Source: Halomonadaceae bacterium T82-2 (GTDB taxonomy: Bacteria; Pseudomonadota; Gammaproteobacteria; Pseudomonadales; Halomonadaceae). From it: a stretch of 64,000 bases of DNA. A model generated the notes under the pieces. That model did no database searches. It saw only the letters and a program-made list of their open reading frames with translations, and was not told the origin of the DNA. The stretch is taken from contig LSBP01000015.1 of NCBI GenBank assembly GCA_001577635.1, positions 1 to 64,000 of the forward strand. The letters run 5' to 3'. A program made the translations under genes and the position numbers. Shown here piece after piece: positions 40,820 through 49,603 of the stretch (positions are counted from its first letter, which is position 1; each line of letters opens with the position of its first letter).

Positions 40820-42061
40820 TCAGGACGCCGAGGGCTCGTTGGCGACCCGGCGGATGAACTCGAAGTCCCTGGTCTCGAAGATCAGCGAGACCCCCACGCC
40901 CAGCACCAGGGCCCAGAAGGACGAACCGATGCCCAGGATCTGCAGGCCCGAGGCGGCGATCAGGAAGGAAAACAGTCCGCCCATCTCGTGCTTGCCCGCG
41001 AAAGTCATGTACATCGCCGAGGTGATCACCCGCAGCAGGGCCAGGCCGGCGATGATGGCGATGAAGTAGGACGGCATCGCCTCGATCAGGCTGACCACGT
41101 AGCCGTAGAAGGGGGCCGCTACCACGAAGATCGCCCCGGCGATCACCGCCGCCACCCAGCGCTTGTCCGGCTTGCCGGCCTCGGGCGAGGAGCAGATGCC
41201 GGTCATCGGCGCGGCGATGCAGGTGCTGTGGAGGTTGAAGAAGGACGAGATCATGGTCGCGAAGCCGCCCACCGCGGTGATGGCATTGGCCGGCACCGAC
41301 TTGTAGCCCATGCCCTGGACCAGGCCGACGCCGGCCGGCGTCTCCATGCCCACCAGGATCAGCGCCAGCGGCAGGCCGTAGGCCAGGAAGGCCTCCAGGG
41401 TAAACTTGGGAACGATGAACTCGGGCAAGGTCACCGAGAACGTCACGCCGGAGAAGTCGACCCCGGTGACCAGCATGTAGGCGATGCCCGCCAGCATGGC
41501 CACGATCAGCGGCGGTACCCGGCGCAGCAGGCGCGCCGACAGCAGAAAGGCCAGGATCATGATCGAGGCCGGCAGCAGGGCATGCTCCAGCGGGGCGACC
41601 ATGTTGAGGCCGAACTTGAGCAGGATGCCGCCGACCATGCCCATGACGATGGGCATGGGGATCAGCTTCATGACGATCCCCATCACCCCGGCCAGCCCCG
41701 CCACCAGCGAGATGGCCCCGGCGATCAGCGAGGCGCCGAGCGCGGCTTCCACGCCGACCACCGGGATGATCGCCGCGAACAGCAGCGCCCCGGGGATGGA
41801 GTTGGCCATCGGCAGCGGCAGCCGGTAGTAGGCGGGCATGAACAGCCCGAACAGGCCGTTGATCATCAGGTAGGCGATGACCCAGATCATGATGAAGTGG
41901 GGGTCGAGTCCCGCGGCGGTGCCGGCGCTGATGTGGATCACGCCGGCGCTGAGGCCGAAGATACCGGCCACAACCCCGGCACTGACGTTGTCGACGTTGA
42001 GATCACGAATGAAGTCGGCGGGGGCGCGCCGCAGACTGACGCCCTTCTCGAGGTGTTTCAC
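40820..42061 (-). CDS. benE: Benzoate/H+ symporter, BenE family (proximal copy)
   Basis: A 413-aa BenE-type transporter. Landmarks are the early DFIRDLNVDNVSAGVVAGIFGL, MANSIPGALLFAAIIPVVG and STCIAAPMTGICSSPEAG. It is only modestly similar to the distal BenE: lengths and N-termini differ, so the two are not a recent duplication. The start is GTG at 42061 (VKHLEKGVSLRRAP), with GGAG seven bases upstream; no ATG precedes the first helix. It follows benD by 74 bp in the same operon and most likely brings benzoate in. Confidence 0.88.
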   Translation of the reverse strand: MKHLEKGVSLRRAPADFIRDLNVDNVSAGVVAGIFGLSAGVIHISAGTAAGLDPHFIMIWVIAYLMINGLFGLFMPAYYRLPLPMANSIPGALLFAAIIPVVGVEAALGASLIAGAISLVAGLAGVMGIVMKLIPMPIVMGMVGGILLKFGLNMVAPLEHALLPASIMILAFLLSARLLRRVPPLIVAMLAGIAYMLVTGVDFSGVTFSVTLPEFIVPKFTLEAFLAYGLPLALILVGMETPAGVGLVQGMGYKSVPANAITAVGGFATMISSFFNLHSTCIAAPMTGICSSPEAGKPDKRWVAAVIAGAIFVVAAPFYGYVVSLIEAMPSYFIAIIAGLALLRVITSAMYMTFAGKHEMGGLFSFLIAASGLQILGIGSSFWALVLGVGVSLIFETRDFEFIRRVANEPSAS

Positions 42062-42135
42062 GGTGTACTCCAGACATTGTTGTCGTTGGAATCGGGAGAC
42101 GGTGGCGCCGCGCCCCGAGGGGGCGCGGCGGGCAA

Positions 42136-42930
42136 TCAGCCCTGGTCGCCACCGGCCACCGGCAGCACGCTGCCGGTGATGTAGCTGGCCTCGTCGGAGG
42201 CCATGAACAGGATCGGTGCGGCCATCTCGTCCAGGGTGCCGTAGCGGCCGAACAGGCAGCTCTGCCTGGTCTGGTCGATATGCGCCTGGAACCAGGCCTG
42301 CTCGGTCGCATTGCGCGGCTCCGGGGTGCCGCGCGAGATCTTGCGTGGCGGCGCCTCGGTGCCGCCCGGCGCGGTGGCCACCACGCGGATGCCGTGCTCG
42401 GCATACTCGAAGGCCAGCGACGCCGTCATGGCGTTGACGCCACCCTTGGCCGCGGAGTAGGGAATCCGGTGGATGCCGCGGGTCGCCGCCGAGGAGACGT
42501 TGACGATCACCCCGCCGCCCTGCGCGATCATCGTCGGCAGCACCGCCCGGCAGCACCACAGGGTGGGCATCAGCGAGCGGGTGATCTCGGCCGAGATCTG
42601 CTCGGGGGTAAACTCGGTGAACGGCTTGAAGTTGATCGCCCCGCCCACGTTGTTGATCAGGATGTCGATGCGCCCGAAATGCTCGACACTCCGGGCCATG
42701 ACCGTCTCGGCCCCCTCCCAGGTCTCCAGGTCGGCCTGCAGGGCGATGGCCTCCGCCCCCTGCCCCACCAGGTCGGCCACCACCTCCTGGACGAGATCGG
42801 AACGATCGACCAGCGCCAGGCGCGCGCCCTCGGTGGCGGCCCGCTCGGCGACGCGACGCCCGATGCCCTGGGCCGCGCCGGTGATCACCATCACCCGGTC
42901 CTGGAAACGCGAGTCCTGAAAGCGCCTCAT
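42136..42930 (-). CDS. benD: Benzoate cis-diol dehydrogenase
   Basis: Short-chain dehydrogenase of 264 aa that oxidises 1,6-dihydroxycyclohexa-2,4-diene-1-carboxylate to catechol and CO2 with NAD. The Rossmann loop ITGAAQGIGRRVAERAA is at about 15-31 and the catalytic tyrosine and lysine are in YSAAKGGVNAM. Length and IDILINNVGGAINFKPF match BenD. The start overlaps the benC stop by ATGA; a longer upstream frame runs through benC. Confidence 0.95.
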   Translation of the reverse strand: MRRFQDSRFQDRVMVITGAAQGIGRRVAERAATEGARLALVDRSDLVQEVVADLVGQGAEAIALQADLETWEGAETVMARSVEHFGRIDILINNVGGAINFKPFTEFTPEQISAEITRSLMPTLWCCRAVLPTMIAQGGGVIVNVSSAATRGIHRIPYSAAKGGVNAMTASLAFEYAEHGIRVVATAPGGTEAPPRKISRGTPEPRNATEQAWFQAHIDQTRQSCLFGRYGTLDEMAAPILFMASDEASYITGSVLPVAGGDQG

Positions 42931-43970
42931 GCCGCGCCCCCCGGTGCCTGGTTGGGGGTGAACTTCTCGTAGTAGAAACTCTGCGGGGTGATGCCCTGCT
43001 CGTCGAAGTACCTGAGCACCGCATCGACCATCGGCGGCGGCCCGCACAGGTAGACGTCGATGTCGCCGTCGTGCAGTACCCCGGCGTCCATGTGATGGGT
43101 CACGTAGCCCTTGCGCGGATGCTCGCTGGCCTCATCCACCACCACGGTGGCATAGGTGAAGTTGTCCAGCTCCCTGGCGAAGTGCTCCAGGGCATCGACC
43201 TTGACCAGATGGTCATCCTTGTTGACGCCGTAGATCAGATGGATCGGCTGGTCGTTGACCTCCCCTTCGGCCTTCTTCTGCACCAGCCGCTCGAGCATCG
43301 ACAGGAAGGGCGCGAGACCGGTGCCGCCGGCCAGCATCAGCACCGGGCGGGTGATCTCGCGCAGGTAGAAGCTGCCCATCGGGCCGGTCAGCGAGAGCCG
43401 CTCGCCCGGCCGGCAGCGATCGCTGAGATAGCCGCTCATCAGGCCGTCGGGCACGTTGCGGATCAGGAAGGTGGCCCGCGAGGCGCCCGGCCGGGAACTG
43501 AAGGAGTAGGAACGATGCTCGCCGGAGCCCGGCACGTCGATGTGGATGTACTGGCCGGGCAGGAAGGCCAGCTCGGCACCGTCGTCCAGGTCGATGGCCA
43601 GCTCGATGCTGTCCTCGGAGAGCGGCTCGACCACGGCCACGGTGCCCTCGACCTTGCCGACCGCGGTCTTGCACAGCGCCGAGGCCACCGGCACCTGGAT
43701 GACGCAGTCGGAGGACGGCACCATCTGGCAGGTCAGCACCAGGCCGTCGGCCGCCTCCTCGTCGGAGAGCGCCTCCTCCAGGTACTCGTCGCCCAGGTCG
43801 AACTCGCCCTTCTCGCAGTGGCCCTTGCAGGTTCCGCAGACACCGTCCGAGCAGTCCATCGGCAGATTGACCTTCTGGCGATAGGCGGCATCGAGCACGG
43901 TCTCGCCGTCCTTGCAGCCGATGAAGCGGGTCACCCCGTCCTCGAAGTTGAGTGCAATGGTGTAGCTCAT
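42927..43970 (-). CDS. benC: Benzoate 1,2-dioxygenase reductase
   Basis: Electron donor to BenAB. The 347-aa protein combines an N-terminal plant-type [2Fe-2S] ferredoxin (Cys ligands in CSDGVCGTCKGHC and LTCQM) with FAD-binding (HRSYSFSSRPG) and NAD-binding (MLAGGTGLAPFLSML, YLCGPPPMVDA) modules. Somewhat longer than typical BenC (about 336 aa). The ATG at 43970 has GGAGGAGAA upstream. A 77-bp gap separates it from benB. Confidence 0.96.
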   Translation of the reverse strand: MSYTIALNFEDGVTRFIGCKDGETVLDAAYRQKVNLPMDCSDGVCGTCKGHCEKGEFDLGDEYLEEALSDEEAADGLVLTCQMVPSSDCVIQVPVASALCKTAVGKVEGTVAVVEPLSEDSIELAIDLDDGAELAFLPGQYIHIDVPGSGEHRSYSFSSRPGASRATFLIRNVPDGLMSGYLSDRCRPGERLSLTGPMGSFYLREITRPVLMLAGGTGLAPFLSMLERLVQKKAEGEVNDQPIHLIYGVNKDDHLVKVDALEHFARELDNFTYATVVVDEASEHPRKGYVTHHMDAGVLHDGDIDVYLCGPPPMVDAVLRYFDEQGITPQSFYYEKFTPNQAPGGAA

Positions 43971-44047
43971 GGTCGTTCTCCTCCTCCACCGGTCTCCGCG
44001 ACCCGGTCGGCACGACCCGGCCGGTGTGACCGGGCCGTTCACCCCGA

Positions 44048-44536
44048 TCAGATGTGGTAGATATCGATGACCTGGTGGATGTAGTCGTTGTTCAGGATCA
44101 CCTTCTTGTGGGCGATCAGCGGCGTCTCGCCGGACACGTCCAGGGTGTAGAAGGACGTCCCGAAGAACTGGTTGGTCTGCTGGTAGCGATGGCTCAGGGT
44201 GTGCCAGTTGAAGCGCAGCTCCACCGTGTCGCCCTCCTGGGACAGCACCTCGAGGTTGCTGACCTGGTGGGTGGTGCGCGGCTCCGGCGTGCTCGCCCCA
44301 CTGCGTTCGGTCTTGATCCGGTAGACCCGGTCCTCGAGCCCCTCGCGATTCGGGTAGTAGATCAGCGAGATCTCGCTGTGCGGATCCCGGGTCAGCTGGT
44401 CGTCGTCGTCCCAGGCCGGCATCCAGAACACCGCGTCCTTGCTGTAGCACTCGAGCCACTCGTCCCATTGGCGGTCGTCGAGCAGGCGCGCCTCGCGGTA
44501 GAGGAAGGCCTGGATATCCAGATAGCTGATGCTCAT
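44048..44536 (-). CDS. benB: Benzoate 1,2-dioxygenase small (beta) subunit
   Basis: The 162-aa beta subunit of the ring-hydroxylating oxygenase, a structural NTF2-like fold that holds the alpha trimer. Landmarks are IQAFLYREARLLDDRQWDEW near the start, WMPAWDDDDQLT and SLIYYPNREGLEDRVYRI (in part). Starts 16 bp after the benA stop and is translated with it. Confidence 0.95.
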   Translation of the reverse strand: MSISYLDIQAFLYREARLLDDRQWDEWLECYSKDAVFWMPAWDDDDQLTRDPHSEISLIYYPNREGLEDRVYRIKTERSGASTPEPRTTHQVSNLEVLSQEGDTVELRFNWHTLSHRYQQTNQFFGTSFYTLDVSGETPLIAHKKVILNNDYIHQVIDIYHI

Positions 44537-44552
44537 GGTCTCTCTCCCCTTG

Positions 44553-45914
44553 TCACGCGGTGGCGATGTACTGGCTGCGTTCCTTGTCGATGGCGCGCAG
44601 CATTTCCTCGACCCAGTGGCGGTGGTGCAGCACGTAGAGGCCTTCGTCCTCCGGGGCCGCGCCGCTGAGCAGCGGCTTCATGCCGATCGCCCTGGCGTTG
44701 TCGTCGGCGCCCTCGATCCACTGCTTGGCCCCGCGGGAGAGGTCGTTCCACTCGGCCAGCGCGCCGTTGTAGCCCTCCTGGCAGGCCCGGAACTCCTCGA
44801 GATCGTCCGGGGTGCCCATGCCGGAGACGTTGAAGAAGTCCTCGTACTGGCGGATGCGCACCCGGCGGCTCTCGGCGGATTCGCCCTTGGGCGCGAAGCA
44901 GTAGATGGTGACCTCGGTCTTGTCCACGGCGAGCGGGCGCAGCACGCGGATCTGCGTGGAGAACTGGTCCATCAGGTAGACGTTGGGGTACAGGCAGAGG
45001 TTGCGGGTCTGGTTGACGATCGAGTCGGCCCGCGCCTCGCCCAGCTCCTTCTCGATCCGGTCCTTCTCGTTGTAGACCGGGCGCACCTCGGGATTGAGCA
45101 GCCGCGTCCACAGCATCATGTGGCCGTTCTCGTAGGAGTAGAAGCCGCCCTGGCTCTTCGACCAGCCGTCGGCGTCCACCGCCTTGGTGCCGCCGGCGTC
45201 GTAGTTGCGGCGATCCATGGTCGAGGCATAGTTCCAGTGCACGCTGCTGACGTGGTAGCCGTCGGCGCCGTTCTCCGCCTGCAGCTTCCAGTTGCCGTTG
45301 TAGGTGTACGACGAGGTGCCGCGCAGGACCTCCAGGCCTTCCGGCGCCTGGTCGACGATGTTGTCGATGACCTTGGTGGTCTCGCCCAGGTACGCCTCGA
45401 GCGGCTGCACGTCGTCGCTCAGGCTGCCGAACAGAAAGCCCTTGTAGCTCTCGAAGCGCGGCAGGCGGGTCAGGTCGTGGGAGCCTTCCTGCTTGAAGCT
45501 GTCCGGGTAGGCGCCGGTCTTCTCGTTCTTGGCCTTGAGCAGCTTGCCGTCGTTCTTGAAGGTCCAGCCGTGGAACGGGCAGGTGAAGGTGCCCTTGTTG
45601 CCGCGCTTGCGCCGGCACAGGGTCGCGCCGCGGTGGGCACAGGCGTTGATCAGGCCGTGCAGCTCGCCCTGCTTGTCGCGGGTCACCAGCACCGGCTGGC
45701 GGCCCATGGTCACGGTGAGGTAGTCGCCCGGCTCGGGCAGCTGGCTTTCGTGGCCCAGGAACAGCCAGTTGCCCTCGAAGACGTGCTTCATCTCGAGTTC
45801 GAAGAACTCGGGATCGGTGAAGATGCTGCGGTGAACACGATAGATACCGGCGTCGGCGTCATCGACCACGGCACCGCGGACGCGTTCCTCGAGAAGATCA
45901 AGCTTGGTCGTCAT
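44553..45914 (-). CDS. benA: Benzoate 1,2-dioxygenase large (alpha) subunit
   Basis: Catalytic subunit of 453 aa that adds O2 to benzoate to form the cis-diol carboxylate. The Rieske cluster ligands are C92, H94, C112 and H115 (CAHRGATLC...TCPFHGW). The mononuclear iron site has [12 protein letters not shown], giving the bridging Asp and two His, with the third ligand expected in PDDLEEF. The length is right for BenA. It follows catA after an 84-bp gap that contains a strong hairpin. Confidence 0.97.
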   Translation of the reverse strand: MTTKLDLLEERVRGAVVDDADAGIYRVHRSIFTDPEFFELEMKHVFEGNWLFLGHESQLPEPGDYLTVTMGRQPVLVTRDKQGELHGLINACAHRGATLCRRKRGNKGTFTCPFHGWTFKNDGKLLKAKNEKTGAYPDSFKQEGSHDLTRLPRFESYKGFLFGSLSDDVQPLEAYLGETTKVIDNIVDQAPEGLEVLRGTSSYTYNGNWKLQAENGADGYHVSSVHWNYASTMDRRNYDAGGTKAVDADGWSKSQGGFYSYENGHMMLWTRLLNPEVRPVYNEKDRIEKELGEARADSIVNQTRNLCLYPNVYLMDQFSTQIRVLRPLAVDKTEVTIYCFAPKGESAESRRVRIRQYEDFFNVSGMGTPDDLEEFRACQEGYNGALAEWNDLSRGAKQWIEGADDNARAIGMKPLLSGAAPEDEGLYVLHHRHWVEEMLRAIDKERSQYIATA

Positions 45915-45939
45915 GATCGGGATCCTCGATGGTTGTCGG

Positions 45940-45967
45940 GGGAAGGCCCTGGCGGCAGGGCCTTCCC
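45940..45967. terminator. 11-bp hairpin between catA and benA
   Basis: GGGAAGGCCCT (45940-45950) pairs perfectly with AGGGCCTTCCC (45957-45967) around GGCGGC. It sits in the 84-bp gap between catA and benA on the transcribed strand, with no T-run. It may attenuate or process the transcript. Confidence 0.6.
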
Positions 45968-45998
45968 GGTCGTCGGGAAGTAGCGGAGGCGCTGGGCC

Positions 45999-46973
45999 TC
46001 AGACCTTGGCGGTACCGGCCAGCTGGCTGGCCTTGTCCTGCTCGTCTTCCTTGGCACGCGGACGCGCGTGACGATGCTGGAGCTCAGGGTCGTCGGTCGC
46101 CGTCAGCACGATATCGAAGGTCACCTCGGAGAACGGGCCGTCCAGCTCGCGCCTGGCGATCTCGTCGGCGTCCTCGATGCGGTTGGCCGGAATCACCAGC
46201 TCCTCGCGCGTCGCGTAGGCGAAGTCGTCGAAGGTGTAGGGGTCGCCGGCCAGGTTGATCTGGGTGGTCAGGTGCTGGTGGCCCGGTGCCGAGATGAAGT
46301 AGTGGATGTGCGCCGGACGCTCGCCGTGGCGGCCGAGCAGCTTGAGCACCTGATCGGTGGGGCTACCCTCCGGCACCCCGTAGCCGGAGGGGACGATGCT
46401 GCGCGCGGTGTAGCGGCCCTCGGCGTCGGTCACGATGGTGCGGCGCAGGTTGTACTCGCTCTGGGTCGGATCGAAGAACGAGTAGCCGCCCTTGGAGTCG
46501 GCATGCCAGATCTCGACCCTGGCCCCGGCGATCGGGTTGCCGTCGACATCGCGCACCTGGCCGGTCAGCCATAGGGTCTCGCCGTCGGTGTCCCGGCCGT
46601 CGTCCATGCGCGCGAAGCCCTCGGCTTCCGGCGCCCCGGCCACGTAGAGCGGGCCCTCGATGGTGCGCGGGGTGCCGCCGACTCGCCTGGCCTCGGCGTC
46701 GATGGCGTCCTGGCGCATGTCCAGGTAGTGGTCGAAACCGAGCCCCGGCGACAGCAGGCCGAACTGGGTCTGGCCACCCAGCGCGTTGAGCAGGCTGACG
46801 GCGGACCAGTACTCCTCGGGGGTGACGTCGAAGTCGTCGATCAGCTTGTACAGGTCGGAGAGCAGACGGTGCATGATCTGCTTGGCGCGCTCGTCGCCAC
46901 CGGACTGGTCGAACCCGCTGACGGTCTTGAGGAAATCCTGGACTTCGGGGGTGTCGAAGATCTTGACGGTCAT
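45999..46973 (-). CDS. catA: Catechol 1,2-dioxygenase
   Basis: Non-haem Fe(III) intradiol dioxygenase that opens catechol to cis,cis-muconate. The 324-aa protein has iron ligands Y164, Y198, H222 and H224 (GYSFFD, PSGYG, RPAHIHYF), matching Y164, Y200, H224 and H226 of the Acinetobacter enzyme with a two-residue shift. The N-terminal helical dimer domain is present. The tail after residue 300 is rich in charged residues. It follows catC by 58 bp in the operon. Confidence 0.97.
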   Translation of the reverse strand: MTVKIFDTPEVQDFLKTVSGFDQSGGDERAKQIMHRLLSDLYKLIDDFDVTPEEYWSAVSLLNALGGQTQFGLLSPGLGFDHYLDMRQDAIDAEARRVGGTPRTIEGPLYVAGAPEAEGFARMDDGRDTDGETLWLTGQVRDVDGNPIAGARVEIWHADSKGGYSFFDPTQSEYNLRRTIVTDAEGRYTARSIVPSGYGVPEGSPTDQVLKLLGRHGERPAHIHYFISAPGHQHLTTQINLAGDPYTFDDFAYATREELVIPANRIEDADEIARRELDGPFSEVTFDIVLTATDDPELQHRHARPRAKEDEQDKASQLAGTAKV

Positions 46974-47031
46974 GGTCTTGGCCTCGTGTTGTTATCGTGC
47001 TCTTCAGTGCGTGAACGGGCGTGATGCGGCG

Positions 47032-47322
47032 TCAGGCGTCGCCGTCGCGGACGGACGACGGATGCCGGCACAGCGGCTTGACGGCGATCTCCATGTAGGG
47101 GAACAGCGGCAGGCTGGAAACCAGCTCCTGCAGCTCGGCGTTGTCCTCGACATCGAAGATGCTGACGTTCGAGTAGCTGCCCGCGACCCGCCACAGGTGG
47201 CGCCACTTGCCCTGGCGCTGCAGGTCCTGCGAATAGGCCTTCTCGGTCGCCTTGATCTCGGCGGCCTGGTCGGCCGGCATGTCGGGCGGCAGCTTGACGG
47301 TCATTTCCACCTGAAACAGCAT
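47032..47322 (-). CDS. catC: Muconolactone delta-isomerase
   Basis: The 96-aa enzyme that converts muconolactone to beta-ketoadipate enol-lactone. The family start MLFQVEMTVKLPPDMP and LWRVAGSYSNVSIFDVED are unmistakable, and length is right. It lies between catB (29 bp upstream) and catA. Confidence 0.96.
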   Translation of the reverse strand: MLFQVEMTVKLPPDMPADQAAEIKATEKAYSQDLQRQGKWRHLWRVAGSYSNVSIFDVEDNAELQELVSSLPLFPYMEIAVKPLCRHPSSVRDGDA

Positions 47323-47351
47323 GTCGTTCTCCTCCTCGGCGCGTACGCGTC

Positions 47352-48473
47352 TCAGTGCTTGCGCGAATAGTGCGCGAGCTTGTCCTCATCCAGCGTGATG
47401 CCAAGCCCCGGGCCGGCGGGCAGCGCGACCCCGAAGTCGCGGTAGTCCAGGGGCTCGGCGACGATGTCGTCGGTCAGCAGCAGCGGGCCGAACATCTCGC
47501 TGCCCCAGGCCAGCTCGGGCAGCGTCGCCCAGGCATGCAGGGCGGCGGCGGTACCCACGGTGCCCTCGAGCAGGGTGCCGCCGTAGAGTCCCATGCCGAC
47601 GGTGCGCGCCAGCCCGGCCAGCTCCAGCGCGCCCAGCGGCCCGCCGGCCTTGGCGATCTTCAGCGCGACGGCACCGCTGAAGCCTCGCGCGGCCAGCTCA
47701 TAGCCGTCGCGGGCATCGGCCACCGCCTCGTCGGCGAGCATCGGTACCCGGAAGCGCTCGGCCAGTCGCACCAGGCCGGCGTGGTTGCGGGCGTCGATGG
47801 GCTGCTCGATCAGCGCGATGCCGGCATCCTGGAGCGCGGCGATACCGCGCACCGCCGTGCCTTCATCCCAGGCCTGGTTGACGTCGACCCGGACACTGGC
47901 GCGATCCCCCAGGGCGGCCTTGATAGCGGCCACATGGGCGACGTCCTCGTCCACCGGGCGGGCGCCGATCTTGAGCTTGAAATCACCGTGGCGACGCTCG
48001 TCGAGCCGCTGGAAGGCCTCGTCGATATCCCGGGCGGTGTCGCCGCTGGCCAGGGTCCACAGCACCGGCAGGTGGGTCTGGCGCGCGCCGCCGAGCAGTT
48101 CGGCCACCGACAGCCCCAGGCGCTTGCCCTGGGCGTCCAGCAGCGCGGTCTCCAGCGCCGACTTGGCGATGGCGTTGCCGCGCACATGGCGGTTCATCCG
48201 CGCCCGCAGCGCATTGATGCTGTTCGACGGCTGGCCGATCAGCAGCGGCGCCAGGTAGGTGTCGATGTTGCACTTGATGCTCTCGGGGCTTTCCGGCCCG
48301 TAGGCCAGCCCGCCGATGGTGGTGCCCTCGCCGAGTCCCTCGAGGCCGTCGCTGTGACGCATCCGCACGATGACCATGGTCTGGCAGGCCATGGTGGTCA
48401 TGGACAGCTTGTGGGGGCGGATGGTCGGCAGATCGACCAGCAGGGTCTCGATGGACTCGACGACGGCGGACAT
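47352..48473 (-). CDS. catB: Muconate cycloisomerase
   Basis: Enolase-superfamily enzyme (373 aa) that cyclises cis,cis-muconate to muconolactone with Mn2+. The KxK motif is FKLKIGARP. Metal ligands are expected in RVDVNQAWD, LIEQPID and LADEAVAD. The N-terminal capping domain includes ETLLVDLPTIRPHKLS. The ATG at 48473 has GGGAGC upstream. First gene of the catBCA-ben transcript and divergent from catR, the classical arrangement. Confidence 0.96.
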   Translation of the reverse strand: MSAVVESIETLLVDLPTIRPHKLSMTTMACQTMVIVRMRHSDGLEGLGEGTTIGGLAYGPESPESIKCNIDTYLAPLLIGQPSNSINALRARMNRHVRGNAIAKSALETALLDAQGKRLGLSVAELLGGARQTHLPVLWTLASGDTARDIDEAFQRLDERRHGDFKLKIGARPVDEDVAHVAAIKAALGDRASVRVDVNQAWDEGTAVRGIAALQDAGIALIEQPIDARNHAGLVRLAERFRVPMLADEAVADARDGYELAARGFSGAVALKIAKAGGPLGALELAGLARTVGMGLYGGTLLEGTVGTAAALHAWATLPELAWGSEMFGPLLLTDDIVAEPLDYRDFGVALPAGPGLGITLDEDKLAHYSRKH

Positions 48474-48577
48474 GGCAGCTCCCGAAAGGCTGGATGCATG
48501 GAATATGTGAAAGTTTGCTTGCCGGCGTGAACTCCGACCAATATTGTTTGGGTCACCAGCCATACCCAGGAGGTATC
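48474..48577. promoter_or_regulatory. catR-catB divergent promoter region with CatR-type dyad
   Basis: This 104-bp gap contains the dyad GACC-N11-GGTC at 48536-48554, within an AT-rich stretch, between the two divergent start codons. LysR regulators of the CatR/BenM group bind such interrupted dyads upstream of catB. Position and symmetry support a CatR operator; the match to a published consensus cannot be computed here. Confidence 0.6.
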
Positions 48578-49480
48578 ATGGAACTGCGCCATCTCCGCTA
48601 CTTCCGGGTCGTCGCCGAGGAGCTCAACCTGACCCGGGCGGCGCGTCGCCTGCACATGTCACAGCCGCCATTGACCCGACAAATCAACCAGTTGGAAGAG
48701 GAAGTGGGGGCCAAGCTGTTCTCCCGGAGCACGCGTGGCATGGCCCTGACCCCGGCCGGACAGTTCTTCCTCGAGCATACCCTGCAGATACTGGAAAAAC
48801 TCGACACGGCGGTGGCCGGCACCCGGCGCCTCGCCCGCCACCACCGCGAGCTCTTCGGCATCGGCTTCGTGCCCTCGGTGTTCTATGGCCAGCTCCCCCT
48901 GCTGGTCCGGCAATTACGACAAAAGGATGACATCGAGTTGACACTGGCCGAGCTGACCACCGTGCAGCAGGTCCAGGCGCTCAAGGCGGGCCGCATCGAC
49001 ATCGGCTTCGGCCGCCTGCGCATCGACGACCCGGAGGTGGTCCAGGAGGTGCTCTTCGACGAGCCGATGATCGTCGCCATGCCCTCGGGGCATCCCCTGG
49101 AGGGCACGCGCCCGACCCTCGCCGAACTGGCCGAGTACCCGCACGTGCTGTTCCCGGCCGCGCCGCGCCCCAGCCTGGCCGACATCGTGCTGGGCATGTA
49201 CCGTCGCCGCGGCCTGAAGATCGACGTCGCGCAGGAGGCCAACGAGCTGCAGACCACGCTCGGCCTGGTCGCCTCGGGCTTCGGCATCACCCTGGTGCCC
49301 GAGCAGGTGCGACGCCTTCAGCGCGACGGGGTCGCCTATACCCCCCTGGCGGACGAGCACATCACCATCCCGATTCTCTGCAGTCGGCGCCGCAACGAGG
49401 CGCCCGGCCCGATCATGCAGGAGGCCAACGCGATTCTCGAGGTGATGGTGGAAAACCGCCGCAGCGGACGTTACCCGTGA
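48578..49480 (+). CDS. catR: LysR-type activator of the catechol/benzoate genes
   Basis: A 300-aa LysR regulator. The winged helix is MELRHLRYFRVVAEELNLTR ... SQPPLTRQINQLEEEVG (in part), the form typical of CatR, BenM and ClcR. The sensor domain holds the muconate-binding type segment (GFVPSVFYGQLP). In the family, cis,cis-muconate (and benzoate in BenM) is the inducer. The ATG at 48578 follows AGGAGG. It is the only regulator beside the ben-cat genes. Confidence 0.92.
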   Translation: MELRHLRYFRVVAEELNLTRAARRLHMSQPPLTRQINQLEEEVGAKLFSRSTRGMALTPAGQFFLEHTLQILEKLDTAVAGTRRLARHHRELFGIGFVPSVFYGQLPLLVRQLRQKDDIELTLAELTTVQQVQALKAGRIDIGFGRLRIDDPEVVQEVLFDEPMIVAMPSGHPLEGTRPTLAELAEYPHVLFPAAPRPSLADIVLGMYRRRGLKIDVAQEANELQTTLGLVASGFGITLVPEQVRRLQRDGVAYTPLADEHITIPILCSRRRNEAPGPIMQEANAILEVMVENRRSGRYP

Positions 49481-49491
49481 ACCGGGCAGGC

Positions 49492-49596
49492 GGCGTCAGG
49501 CGTCAGGCGTCAGGCGTCAGGCGTCAGGCGTCAGGCGTCAGGCGTCAGGCGTCAGGCGTCAGGCGTCAGGCGTCAGGCGTCAGGCGTCAGGCGTCA
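49492..49596. repeat. Fifteen tandem copies of the heptamer GGCGTCA
   Basis: The 7-bp unit GGCGTCA repeats exactly 15 times (105 bp) in the 123-bp gap between the convergent catR and the TRIC-family gene. It starts 11 bp after the catR stop and ends 7 bp before the other stop. It is not a CRISPR array, as there are no spacers. The size and purity suggest a length-variable repeat. Confidence 0.96.
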
Positions 49597-49603
49597 GGCG
49601 GGA

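Noticed and set aside
39394-40857. A 487-codon frame opposite the distal benE
   Set aside because: Antisense to a well-supported membrane transporter; its sequence is rich in Gln, His, Arg and Gly as expected for a shadow.
49492-49596. CRISPR array
   Set aside because: The 7-bp units are contiguous with no spacers and no cas genes are near.
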